A stretch of 46,000 bases of DNA from Symbiodinium natans (Eukaryota > Sar > Dinophyceae > Suessiales > Symbiodiniaceae). The DNA is taken from positions 154,001 to 200,000 of the forward strand of contig CAJNDS010002837.1 of NCBI GenBank assembly GCA_905221605.1, written 5' to 3'. This document shows, piece by piece, positions 1 to 11,454 of the stretch. Both the position numbers and the translations under genes were made by a program. Under the pieces are notes generated by a model that was not told the origin of the DNA, made no database searches, and saw only the letters and a program-made list of their open reading frames with translations. Positions within the stretch are counted from its first letter, which is position 1. Each line of letters opens with the position of its first letter.

Positions 1-1879
1 TGCAGGTGAGAGAGTCTCAATCTCTGCAATCTCTACTCCGTATACTCACTTGCCACACCCAGCACCAAAAATCTGGCGTCCTAGTGATCGCGAGTGAGAC
101 TGCATGGAGTGTGGCCTGCAATTCACTAGATATCACCACAGTAAAGGTAACAGATGCAATTCATCCACATCGTGCCAAGTGCCGTGTCACATGGTTGCTC
201 AGGCGGGGCTGCCTACCTGCTTCCCTAAACCTCATTCCTGATATAGAAATTTTATTTAAGAAGACCATTTCCATTTTCTCGGGATAGGGATTTCGGGTTG
301 GGTGGTACGGGTTTTCTACCGGGTGGAGCATGCTATGGGTTGATATATAATATACAACATGGAGAATGCATAGTATATAATGTATACTCTAAAGTCTATG
401 ACTTATAACACATACTAAGTAATGTGTAGTGCATAGCATAAAATGTATCATCTTTTCTAATACATAACATATAATTCTAGTATGTCATGTGTAATATGTA
501 TATGTCGCACTTGTACTTGGTACACACTACGAATACACTCACCGTCATGTCTTTGCCAAGCCAAGTTATCAGGCCAGACCTCTTCGGAAGCGAAGCTACC
601 GCTCCCCGCGCTCCCTGCGAGGGGCGACGGGCAAGAGAGAGGAAGAGATGGGAAGAGGGAGGAAGAAAACAGAGAAACAGAGAGAGGCAGGAAGATGAAT
701 GATAACAATATCGTGATCTGATTGATACCAGGCTAGTCAGGCATAGAGTGGATGCCTCACCACATACTCCAATCGCAGCAGCAAAACCACACAAGACTGT
801 CGTCTTGCCCACCGAAGCCCGCAAGAGAATGATACGAAATTGTGCGAGCACAAGACAAGACTGCGTGCGAGTCATCAGGCTGCAATAGCTGCGCTTCTTT
901 GGGCATCCGTCTCTGTTGACTTCAGTATATAAGTGTTCCTTGTCCGGCTGGTGAATAATTGCCAGTCGTTGCAAGCCAAGGATATTGCTGTACATCTGAA
1001 GATATCTGAAGCTACAGGCTCGTTTCTTTCAAGCCTTCCGAGCTTCTGGACTTCTACCACTTGATTTTTTTCGTCGAATTGGTGCACATGCGCTTTGTGT
1101 CAGTGCTGGGGCATGCAGCTCTATTCGGAGAGTACCCATTTAAATGCAATTCATCGCTTCAGCCCGCCTCTGTGTGATTCAGGCTTGCTGATGAATTCTG
1201 GATGCTTGCCTCTCCGGTCCTCAACTTTAAGCACCTGCAGGTTCCAACAGGTTCCAACTGGCGAGCTGCGAGTCTTTCAAAGCAATCTGAGTTACTTCTC
1301 CTGTGCTAAAGTGTGAAAAACAGTTTGAGTTTTCAAAGCTACCACCTGGACTTTCCATGGGCACCAGCGGCCAGGCGACGTGCGCCACGCCTGCACAGAA
1401 AACATGCGGACCCGTGTCATTCTTGAAATTCCGTTGTTGCAGACTAGGGAAGAAAAATGGAATGCCTCCGAATGCTCTTCAATGTAACGTGGAGACGCGT
1501 CGCAGACCTGCACATCAACCCTCCTTCCGCATTGTCCTCTCCACTCCGGTCGTCAACTCCCTCATCTTTCGCGCTAGCATGTTATTTGCAAGATTCAGTC
1601 AGCTCTGCACATGGCTGTTAGGAGCCGGTACTGGACTCCGGACACTGTGCCAGTCCCGCCTCCACTGCCAGCTCTGCCCAACCCACATTTTTTGGGTCCA
1701 CGTGCCATGACCACCCGTCGCAATCACTGCCAGATAGAATCCTTGAGGCAGCGACTCAAGAACATGCCGTCCAGGCGAAGCTCCAGAACTGCTCTCCAAC
1801 TACAAAGGCAAGCCTCTGGTGGAACACTGGGATCCTGCCCGAGGTTTTGGACGACTTCTCGATGGTCAGCGTGCCTTAC
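1..1879. other. Stretch with no recognised gene
   Basis: Both strands were read and only short, unconvincing open frames were found, none with a family motif or paired splice signals. Purine-rich tracts (GAGAGAGGAAGAG-type) occur around 630-700. A TA-rich patch is listed separately. Confidence 0.5.
325..500. other. TA-rich low-complexity patch
   Basis: About 170 bases are strongly AT-rich, with recurring ATATA, GTATA and CATA words, and stand out against the roughly 50 percent GC flanks. No open frame of interest crosses it. It could be a degraded repeat or a spacer; the sequence alone does not say which. Confidence 0.5.
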
Positions 1880-2050
1880 CAGAATCGGATACAAGCTGCC
1901 AAGGGGGTCCACACGAAAGAATTCCCACTCGCCTGGTGGACGAACTGCATGGGCAATTGCTGCCTCGATGAACTCCTCGTCCTCACACAGCTTCTCTTCA
2001 TGCAAACGACATATGCTGATTCTCAGCTTCTCGTTTGCGTATCTCCAACC
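1880..2050 (-). CDS. Candidate internal exon, unknown protein
   Basis: A minus-strand frame open from about 2065 to 1724 reads as an acidic, natural-looking protein segment (for example HEEKLCEDEEFIEAA and GEWEFFRVDPLGSLYPIL). A perfect GTAAGG donor follows position 1880. The acceptor is not fixed; the 2050 limit is approximate and several AG dinucleotides lie nearby. The frame stays open past the donor to 1724, so the exon may instead be longer. I recognise no family. It lies on the same strand as all identified genes. Confidence 0.35.
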
Positions 2051-2065
2051 GCAATGTTGACACAC

Positions 2066-4876
2066 CGAGACTTGCTCATTCTCAAGTTAACCTGCACGTC
2101 ACCTTAAGCTTGCATTGCTTCCAGACCTATTCAGCTCTGAAATCTTCCGGCACGAGCCTGAAGCATCTCTTCCAGACTTGTTCTCATTTTTCTTGGCATG
2201 CCCTGGGGAATCTTAAGATGCATTACAACTCGATCTTAGGCGCCTCTTTCTCGACTTTGGGCTTACTCCTGTGCGCCACGCTGCAAACCACCTACACTTG
2301 TTTTTCTTCTTGTTGCTTGTCCCAAACAAACTGTGATCTGCGGAGGCCGGGTACTAAGGACCTCCCTTACAGTAGCACTCGTGGCTACGCAAGGACCGTC
2401 CTGAACATATCTCAGTAAGCAGGACTAAGTCAAATTGACTACACAAATCGTTCTCAATTGAGGAGAAATCCAAAGCGAAAGCCTCGTACACATCAAGTGT
2501 CGTAGCAACAACGAAGACGAATGCCTCCGAACTCCATCGAACTCCCCAAACTCTACAGCTAAGAAGTGAATCAGAAGTTCTATGTGCTTGGGGATTTCGT
2601 GCTTCGCGCTTCTTGTGGGTTTCAACAGAATGCGGGTGCAACTAGCGGATTCGCGTGGGTTTTTTCGAAGGTCTTCGATGATGTTCGTTAAAGCAAGATT
2701 GCTTTGTCTTTTGAAGCAGAGGTGCGGGGATTGGGAAGGGGGTTGGTAGTGCTGATGTTTGTAATGTTACTTGCGCGTATTGGATTGGGATTCTTCAATT
2801 AAATGACGCTTTATGTTCTTTTGCAGGTTTTGACACAGTCAATTACGCTTTCGGAGTGTTTACTTGAGGTCCGCCAAGCTTGAAAAAGGCGGCCCCTCCC
2901 GGCCCTCCCCTTATGCAAACACAACTCTCGTACAGCTATTCACCTGGTTTTCCAACGAACTTGTCCTTCTGGCACGATGATTTTAACGCAAGCTTGCGTG
3001 GAATCGAAAGCAACAGGGTGTTGAAGGAATGTCCATTGATGCGACCTTCTTTTGAGGCAGGCAAGTTTTGCGCGGCTTCAAAGAGCAGGAGAGTTGGGGG
3101 TTTGCGGCCCACATTTGCAAACACAATGCTCGTGTGGTGGCTTGGGATGGGTTTGAAGGGGGGCCAGGAGAGCGGGGCTAACCGCTTTGTGGGCCATTCT
3201 TCCACGCTTCGGACGTAGTGAACAATACCTCAAAGAAATTTGGAGCTTGCAGCAGTCAGAAACATGGCAAGTTGTAGCATTTGCCGCCTGAGAACAATCA
3301 GAAGCGCTGTGATTTACAGCGTTTGCAGCGGGATTTTCTACTCCCTTTTTGTTGCTTCATTTTTTGGTGGGGCGGGCGGCCGAGATGGGCACAAGATCGA
3401 CGAATTTGTTTTGAGACTAAGGCCAACTGTAAAATATCGATCGCCCCATCTGAGTGTGGGGTCGCGATATCTTGCAGGTTGAATGCGTCTTTGGAGTGCT
3501 TGAAGCTGAACGGGTGAAAAGCCTGCTTACTTGTTGGCAACCCACGTCCTCCACCCAGGGCGAAACGGACTCGTTCTCCTCAGGCCAGGAGGCGAGCGTC
3601 TAGAACTGAAACAGACAAATTGAGAACAATGAAGGCATTGTCCAGTATTGTCGATCCACCTTCCAGCTATTAATCCTCCATGCCCGCCACGGCACCCCGA
3701 CCAGCATTGTAACGAAGGCACCGCCCGATCGCTCGGAGCAATTCCGAGCGGCCGTGCGACAAGCCAGCTGGCATGGTTGGCAAGTGCTTTAACAAGCAGG
3801 CTGCTACTGCACGACTTCGGGCTTCAGAGTTGAGCCATCGATTCAAGTGAAAGCACCCAGCCTGTGCGGTGAGGATACAAACGAGGCCACAGCGAAATGA
3901 TGCCATCGCCACTGAGCGACCAAAAGAGCTTGGCCTTGCGCCTTTACGCTTTCAGCTCCCAAAAGCTCTTGCAGAATTCACAGATGAGGCTCGGCAATTT
4001 GCACATGAACCAGGATGAACAAAGAACGGGCAAGTGGCCGCTTGAGCCTTCATGGCATGCACAGGCGGTGTGCTGCTCATGACGTGAAGTGATGGGTTGC
4101 CACAGCAGGGTGCACAGGCTGTAGAGGCCATATATTAGGCCGCGTGCCAAAAAGCGCTGGTTCTTTTGCAACGGAATCGCTCAGCCACAAAGACGCAAGA
4201 TGACCTTAGTGGAAGCTGGGTGGAAGCCGGGCGCTCTTGCAGCGAATGAGCATGCAAACCAGTACAACCGACAGAAATTCAACAGCGTCACCTCATCTTG
4301 CACTGCTAATGCAGATAAATGCAGTACGTTCACGCACTTTTTCTGCCATGTTCCACTGGCTCGCGTCGCAGAACTGTCGGGTTGGCATGGGTTCTAAGGA
4401 TTCTGAACGCCGTGCAGTGGCAGAACTTGCGGCATGTCTCATACGTCTCTGAGAGGCCGTTGGCTGATTGCTGGGATATGCTGGGATCAGTTCCGGTCTT
4501 CATCTACAGGAGAACACGCCACCCTTTCTGCAGGATGCTGGCATCTCCCGACGGCATGCGATTGAACAGCTTTCGGAAAGCCGATGTCTCACTAAGCAAC
4601 TAGAAGCAACCCGAACTAATTTGCAGAACAACCTGCACGAATCGCGCGAACAAAACAACGGCCATCAAGGTTCTATCAAGCCTCTGTCGAGAGAGTGACT
4701 CCAACTAGTCCAACCTACAGTATCTCAAGTTTATTGAAGCGCCCCCGATCGAATCACGATGAGACCCGTCTTCTAGAGCACGGCTGCGTTTCCTCTTTTC
4801 TGGGGCCAAGTGTTACGAAGCAGAGCACAAGCAACCCATGGCTTCTGCGCGGTCCACAACGAGTCTGTTGACTTAC
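2066..4876. other. Stretch with no recognised gene
   Basis: Several short frames exist on both strands (for example plus 4468-4698, rich in Q, E and S; minus 3205-2936). None carries a recognisable domain or a convincing pair of splice signals. I see no RNA gene. Confidence 0.4.
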
Positions 4877-5002
4877 GCAGAAGATGCCAGCATCGCCCTG
4901 CGCCGTGCACGCGTGAGGGTCCAGAGCATCTGCCGTGTGCATTTCGTTCTCGCTGAGGTTCTTGTACATACGTTGGCCTTCCACAATCATTATCGAAAGA
5001 TA
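4877..5002 (-). CDS. Candidate 126-nt internal exon, unknown protein
   Basis: This segment has a good acceptor (TTACAG just before 5002) and a canonical GTAAGT donor just after 4877. They enclose exactly 42 open codons in the frame continuing from the acceptor. The peptide (starts YLSIMIVEGQRMYKNLSE, ends AQGDAGIFC) looks natural but matches no family I know. No neighbouring exons were identified, so the parent gene is unknown. Strand and splice signals agree with the other genes here. Confidence 0.4.
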
Positions 5003-8000
5003 CTGTAACACTTTTGGGAAAATTGTCCCAGCTAATGTCTAGCTACAGGGCTATGCACCCTTCGCGAATTCGGGCTGGGTGAACGGGATCGAAAGCGAAG
5101 GTTCCAAGATCTCAGCCTGGCAGGCTGCTCCAGAACTGCACTCGGACCGCTATGAATGTGAAACGTTCTCTCTGCCGGCAGAAGGGGTCCTGCTTGCGGT
5201 TATGTTTTGCTGCAAGACGATACCTTGGGGTCTGCTTCGGTCTTGACGATAACGTTCGGTATCCATGGCGGGCAAAGGAATGGCACTCAACACCTCTTCC
5301 GCCGGAAGGATAGGTGTGGCCTGACATACACAGAGTCAGTGGACACAACACCACACATAGCTCGAGCATTGGAGCCTAGAAGCCCATGCTGCTGAAGAAC
5401 CTGTCTCAGAAAACTACACCACTCGCAGAAGGCTGCTCACTCTCTGGCCGAGTTTTGCAGTGTCCACTGCTCTCTGCGTGTGCTGGCATCAGAGCAAAGA
5501 TGAGCGAAATCGCAGTTAAGGCAGGAACAACGCAGTCGTTAGGGGTGATGTTGGGGGCCAGAGGATCTCCTGGTCCTATCTGAAGCTTGAAAATGCCTGC
5601 CGCCCTTCCCGAGACTTCGCCTCAGCGCAGTAGCCTTTGACTGCGCTTCCTCTGAGCTCCGGAGCTAAGAAATCTCAGACATTTCAATTTCAGGCACCCT
5701 CAGCACACATCCGAGAGCGGTTCCTCCCTTGACTGCGTGAGTGTAAAGTTCGGAACCTGGCTAAGTCCGGTGTGAGCCTTTTCGAGTAAGCGAACCTAGA
5801 GTTCTACATGGAGCCTGATCTAACAGCGCCCGAAGAGTGCAGACGATTACAATCGGCAGCAACACAGCGATTCAGAAGATCCAGCCCTCGAGGCTCTCCT
5901 GTTCAAATAGCTACAGCTACGACCTCTGAGTCTCTTTCATGTGATTTCTGCGGGTACAAAATCTATGCTCGACATGCGGAGTTGAGAACACACTCTCGGA
6001 CTGGCTAGCTGGACGCCTTGCCCTCTGCCCAAATCTTCTCACGTCCGTAGGCAATCGAATTGGCAATCGTAGGCCGTCTCAATCATGGCACAAGTCTTGT
6101 GTTTGCCCGACCTCCTTGCCGAGAAGCTTTGTTAATTCCTACGCCCGTGGGAAAGAAAGGGTCATCTCATAATGTACCAGAAGCCGAAGTCCGATGCCAG
6201 CAAGACTGAGAAACTACATCACAATGTGTGCCACTGGTAACTGCTAGCATCTTCACCGGCAATGCTGTGTCAAAGGAAGACGAAGCCACAGCCGCCAACG
6301 AAATCAACGAACGCACCATGTCAAGATCCAGCTCTGCCCGCCTTGCCTTCAGGCGTGCCACTGGAAACCTTGACATCCGGCTGGCGCGGAACGCCCGCCG
6401 AAACAAGCCTCCTTTGCAAGCCTGGGCTTGAAGGCCTGCGACGAACCTTGCAAACGAAGGCTAGTCGGCATGGTGCACTTGATCTCTTGCCTGTTTCAGG
6501 TTTGCCGTTCTTGCGCCGGCTAGCCATTCAAGAAAGACATGTGTGCCAATTGCCACTACATCATTACTTCAGCGGTCGGATAAAAGTACATGCATGACAT
6601 ACTTCTATCGGCTATAAGAAGCATCGCGCAACCTCGCTCCGGCTATGCGCCCTTTCCGAGTGCGAGGGGCCGGCAAGGGAAGCTGGACCGCGTGTCAAGA
6701 ATAGCTTTTTGATGCTGCCATGGTTTGAAGGTCTACGCTTGGCTATGCAATTTCCCGAATGTAAATTCTGTGTGGTTTCGCGGAGGCAAAAATCCAGCAC
6801 CCTCTTTCGGCCGCAGCGCTGGTATCATAATCGAATTGAGAAGAAAGCTGGGAGAAGTAGACCAAAAGGCAGACCGTGGCCATAGCAGATGGCCGAAGAA
6901 CTGTCCGTGCCTCATATGTCATGCCTTAGGTTGACAAGCTGCCTTCTTTGACCCCTTTACGACTTCCGTTTTTGTGGGCCTTCAGTGTGGCCGAGACCGT
7001 CCTAGAAGCCGTGAAATACTCTACAAATATCCATACTATTACTTTACAAAGCTTTTGATGGGCACAGCACTCAGTGCCCCTGGCTGCTTCCACTTTGGAG
7101 AAGCATCTCCCATGTGGGACCTCTCACGCTCTGGCCCCCACCTCATATCCTCGCACGTGACTCGAAGCTACATGCACGCAGCACAGATTCACGTTCACAC
7201 AGCGTTCAGCACAGCGTGCATTGTGATCATTACTGGAGTGCCTCCGCATGACCGGGCTTAGACTTGCCAGCCGCGGCGCAACGAGGCCGGGCCGAAGTTC
7301 GACCTCTGAACTGGTGCAGCATGCATCAGCATGCTTTGTGTTCGAGGCGCTCGCAAACCTTGCGCTCCTCCCAACAGACCTGCCGCCCGGACCCTATCAG
7401 AGCTCGCAATTCCTTGGGCATTCAACGCTGAGAAAGCAGCGGGGCCGCGTAACTCAGCCCATTTCCGCCTCGAGCAATCGTGGCCACAACATCTTGCATT
7501 CGTGCACATACTTGCAAGCCAAGATGCTATAGGGGCTTTCATATCCGTCACATCCATAAGTGTCGTTGCCACCATATGGCCCGTTGCCACCTTGAATGTA
7601 ACTGGAGGCCCACTTAAGACTCTTCAAAGCCACTCATTTCGCACGGCTCCGGGGTGGCTCTCGTGTTTATTCAAGTCGCTGTCCGACATCGTTAGGTTGT
7701 CAGCTCCTGCCATGAGCAAGGCAGAGCAAGGTGTTCGTGGCCCCTGGCCCGACAAAGGCACTAAAAACCCCTAGCACGATAAGAACAATCCGCGCAATCG
7801 GAGATCGTAGGTTCGAGTATTCTGGCTTGGGTCGACCAGCAGCTAGCTATCCCAAACACGCCTTGTGTCCTTGCCTGTCGGATCATGGTAAGTTCAGGAA
7901 TCAGGAATGAGGGAGACTGCCATCGATGTACTCTCGCTGCCGCTTGCTGCCAAGAGACTCCAGCTGGACCATGACCCCTGTTCCCACGAGCTGCCCGGCC

Positions 8001-9863
8001 AGTTTTGGCCCTGCCGCGTCGGGCTTTCAGATTTGGAAGAAATCTCTTAAGGGTTCTTAAGGGTTGAAACCTCGAGCAAGATTTACACTACCGGCATCGT
8101 GGAGCACAGAAAGACAGCCTCACCGGACCACCAGTGCACTCCAAACTCCCAATGCGAAAACATGTTTCAACGCGTGTTTCAATTGCCTGCCAGTTGGTGG
8201 AAGACGTATCTGATGCCGACCAACCACCTCCTGGATGTGACAAATTTAGAGATGCTCTTCTGCAATGTTCTGAGAAGTGCCCTCTGTAGAAATGCAATGT
8301 GATGCACTGCTGCATTCTGGCACCCTTGACTCTCCGAACACCCAGATCAGTAACGTCCGCTGGCCAACCGTCCTCCAGAGCCTGAAAATCCGGCATCGTG
8401 ACCATTCGTATAGCCTCGAGTCACTCTGCATGGATGTGAACCCAATGAACATCAATGCCATCTTGCTGCAGCTGCAAACACCCTAAAACAAAGCAACGCA
8501 GGCATTGTAAAGTAAGCTGGGAATGGCGCGGAAGCTCGGGCCATGAGCTTCTTGGCAGTTGCCACTTCCATAGCCGTACCTGGGCATCACGAGTCGTTGC
8601 TCCTTACTCTGTCTTCCTCTTCTGTCCTCTCCCAAGCTTTAATGCTGGAGCACCTTGATTTCGAGCCTAACTTATCCAGATTTGGGCCAGCGAACTGTGA
8701 CGGCTGCTGCCACGCAGGCGTTGGTAAAGAAGGAAAGGGGATGGAAACGCCCTGAGAGGCGTTACCACTCGCGAGATCCTGCAAGCGTGAACTTGATGTG
8801 TACATTGCACACATGTGTGCGCTGCAGTTGCAGCTACGCTGGCTAGCTCCAGAACTGGCAACCGAAGATGCTGACTGACCGAAGTCGACTCGACAGGAAG
8901 ACACGAGCCTCGAAGGGATCACTGCTCAGCAGATTCGACCTTGGGAACTGACTTCGCAACCTGAACATCCAGCGCTAACAGTAAAAAATCTTTAGGTACA
9001 GGAGAGGCAAGGTAACTCGGTGCAGCCATGTGCAGCCCAAGGAGCTGCGGCAATGAGCCATTGCCTTCGTTGAAGAGGTCGCCTAGCAATTCGGCTTGAA
9101 CACGCGTTGAATATGCTGTAACCACCACAAACCGGCCAGAGTCCTGTGGTCCACCACCACAGGACATGACACTGTTCAACCGGAACACTGCCCGTGCCTT
9201 TGCCATCTCCTTTGCCTTTCCCCTTGCTGGCTCCCCGCCTTAGTTTGCTCAAAGTCTCAAATGTTCTTCGATAATCAAGGGCACCAAAAACAAATCAAAG
9301 AGTTTGCTGAGAGTCTTGCAATTCTGATGTTTGGATGTTGGATGTGTTTGGGGCTTCGACTCTCACGCTGGCGAAGCTCATGTTTGCTGTTTGGAGCGAG
9401 CATTTCGACCACCATCTCACGTGACGGCAGGACGAACCCCCAACCAAACTTCTTTCTTTAGAAGGCAGGTTGTGGGAACTCTTCACATACGAAGGCCAAT
9501 GTGGTGCCATCTTTTTGTGTGCCAGAGCTTGCAGAGTGGAGGAGGCACACACCCTTGGAGGATCCAAGTGCCTCAGACAGGTCCAAATCGAGCCAAGCGG
9601 CCCCAGCCCCTTATCCGCAAACCTGTCCATGCACTTGGTGGAAGGAACCAAGCATTCAAAGTGACATGGCGGGTATGGAAAGAAGAAACCATGCGACTGC
9701 CGCACGCTCCTGAATCTCAAGTCGCAGCGGCACATTGCTTTCGTGGCCCACCGTTCAACACGAGTTTTTGCCGGCGTGGGTTCTAGCATTTGGCTACGTC
9801 CATCCAACAACCGCGAGCAACGTGCACCAGCTCAAGCGGCTCAAGAGCCGATTTCATCAGGGC
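5003..9863. other. Stretch with no recognised gene
   Basis: The longest frames (plus 7331-7774; minus 9810-9295; minus 8922-8587) have no motif I recognise and are overlapped by equally long frames elsewhere. A basic segment rich in SKGKGKGDGKG occurs on the minus strand near 9220-9180 and could be an exon of a low-complexity RNA-binding protein; this is weak. The missing RRM4 and C-terminal parts of the PABP-like gene would be expected in the right-hand part but were not found. Confidence 0.35.
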
Positions 9864-9933
9864 CAAGGCGCTGCTTCTGAAACATTGCTTCTCGCTCTTC
9901 TCGCTTCTGCGCTCGGCTGACGTATAGAAGATG
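9864..9933 (-). CDS. PABP-like exon: RRM3 end and basic linker
   Basis: This exon encodes HLLYVSRAQKREEREAMFQK and QRL after a CAGAG acceptor. LYV-x-RAQKR is specific to PABP linkers between RRM3 and RRM4. The exon end at 9864 (a GC donor) is the least certain limit. Confidence 0.75.
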
Positions 9934-11454
9934 CTCTGGGTGACCTGGCCAACATGGATCCCAGCGAGTCGATGAGCCATCAGAAGACATCAACGCACCC
10001 ACATGCGCGGCATTGTGCAGCCCAGGTGCCATCCACGTCTCGTTTAACCGGGGGTGCTTTCCCCTCTGCTTCCAGCTTTTTGGCCTCGCAGTCATGCTAC
10101 AGTCAGTCCGAAGTCTTCGAGGTCTTGTCAGGAGTTTGGATGGAGCGCACGGAGGTGAGCATGGATGATGTTTGTAGAAATGGTGTTGTAACCAGGGCTT
10201 CAAGGCCTTGGTGGTGCTTGGGGGCAGGTTGTGACTTGCGTGGGCATGCGATGTTGCACAGCAGTGGCTACAGTGTCCATTCCCAATGTTATTGCACTCT
10301 ACAGACACCAAACCACAATGTGCCTCTTTCAGCTCCTTTCGCGTCCGCAAATCCTTGCAGTGCATGAGTCGCACGCACCTCAGAGCATTGATCATGGGGC
10401 TCGTTTTCGGGGCTCACTCTTTGAGCAAGATCTGTCTTTCCTAGCTGCGGTCCCCAATAGGTCTTCTTTTCAACTAAGTCAGGAAAAACCCAACACAAGT
10501 CATTGCTAAGGCTGCATTGAGGCACTCTTTGGCGTCCTTCGACTGCTCGAAATTGACGAAGCCAAAAGAGCGGCCGCGATTGTCTGTCATGACCTGAACT
10601 TTTTTTGTGCTTCCCTAACAATGCTCCATGAGGCTACTGCGTCTGCAAAGGTGTTTCAAGTAGCCCAAGTTGAGGCTTGGGGTACAGAAAATAAGACGCG
10701 CCACCTTACAATAAGGACCCCAAAAGGGGCCCGATTTTTAGAGAAGTGTCCATGTGCAAAATCTCCAAAGCCCTCTGCTCCTGAAACCCTGAAACCCTAA
10801 AACCCTAAACCCCAATTAGACCTAAACCCTAAACAAACCCTCATTTCAAACGGCTTCACCACCGCTCGCACTAAGCAAATACCCCCAAATAGTACAATAC
10901 CACTAAGACACCGAACAGGCCAGCAAAGGGGAATGAACATTCATGACCTGAATCTCAGGCGGCGGGTGGGCGCTTCACATTTCTGCCCCTATGCGAACTT
11001 CCTGCCCGATTCGGGCACAAAGCGCAAAATGGCAGCCTTGCCACTGGCGTGCGCTGAACACATTGAACCTACATCGCGCAGTCCCAGTTGCCTTGGCTGC
11101 CTGAATTGGTCCGAAGCCACTGAAGAGATCGCAGAGGTCCGACCTCTGCAGGACAGCATTTACGGAGCTCCCTGGAGACTGAGGCTTGACCTTGCTTTTC
11201 GGCAGCCGCTGCAAGTCCAGCGCATAGCATAAGACTGCATTCGATGAATCACTACCGACATTCTGAAGCCTCCACGCCTAGCAGCTTCTCTCTAAAGGAA
11301 CATGTGACGTTCAGGCTTTTGGACACCGCCTATTGCACGGCAGATACATGTACGGGCGGAGATGACACGACTGGCCAGCAAATAGGGAGAAGCTGAGCTG
11401 CTCTTTGAAGTGCGATGGAAAGCACTTCACATAAAGGTTGGTGAAGTCACCCTC
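9864..11454 (-). CDS. Poly(A)-binding-protein-like gene, partial (RRM3 and linker)
   Basis: Four minus-strand exons are readable. 11454-11402 holds FTNLYVK, the RNP2 start of RRM3. 11143-11092 holds LFSGFGPIQAAK. 10593-10516 holds VMTD followed by the RNP1 stretch RSFGFVNFE. 9933-9864 holds LYVSRAQKREEREAMF. The last is the hallmark post-RRM3 linker of cytoplasmic poly(A)-binding proteins, which bind mRNA poly(A) tails and promote translation. Phases agree across 11402/11143 (GC donor) and 11092/10593 (GC donor, 498-nt intron). About eight RRM residues are missing between 10516 and 9933, so a small exon there is undetected. RRM1, RRM2, RRM4 and the C-terminal MLLE domain were not found, so the gene is either more dispersed or a fragment. 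The family call is firm; completeness and expression are not. Confidence 0.8.
10516..10593 (-). CDS. PABP-like exon: RRM3 RNP1
   Basis: Seventy-eight nt in phase 0 after a TTCAG acceptor. It encodes VMTDNRGRSFGFVNFEQSKD and AKECLN. RSFGFVNFE is the RNP1 octamer region with the aromatic residues that stack on RNA. The proposed donor is GC after 10516. Confidence 0.85.
10781..10841 (-). repeat. Telomere-like (TTTAGGG) degenerate repeat inside an intron
   Basis: The plus strand reads several copies of ACCCTGAA, ACCCTAAA and CCCTAAAC. On the minus strand these are TTTAGGG-type units, the Arabidopsis-type telomere repeat also reported from dinoflagellates. The block sits inside the 498-nt intron between the two RRM3 exons of the PABP-like gene. 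Confidence 0.8.
11092..11143 (-). CDS. PABP-like exon: RRM3 helix 1 and strand 2
   Basis: Fifty-two nt encoding SDLCDLFSGFGPIQAAK. The donor is GC (CCAAG|GCAACT). Together with the next exon it gives FGPIQAAK-VMTD, which aligns without a gap to PABP RRM3. Confidence 0.8.
11402..11454 (-). CDS. PABP-like exon: RRM3 first strand
   Basis: Fifty-three nt encoding EGDFTNLYVK and the following helix start. It ends in phase 2 at a GC donor (GA|GCAGCT). The preceding acceptor is CGGAG. FTN-(L/V)-YVK is the typical opening of PABP RRM3. Confidence 0.75.

Noticed and set aside
5808-6008. Possible C2H2 zinc finger on the plus strand (CDFCGYKIYARHAELRTHSR)
   Set aside because: The histidine spacing does not fit a C2H2 finger and there is no neighbouring finger or gene context.
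7770-7850. tRNA-like T-loop (GGTTCGAGT)
   Set aside because: No matching acceptor stem, D-arm or anticodon arm could be folded around it.
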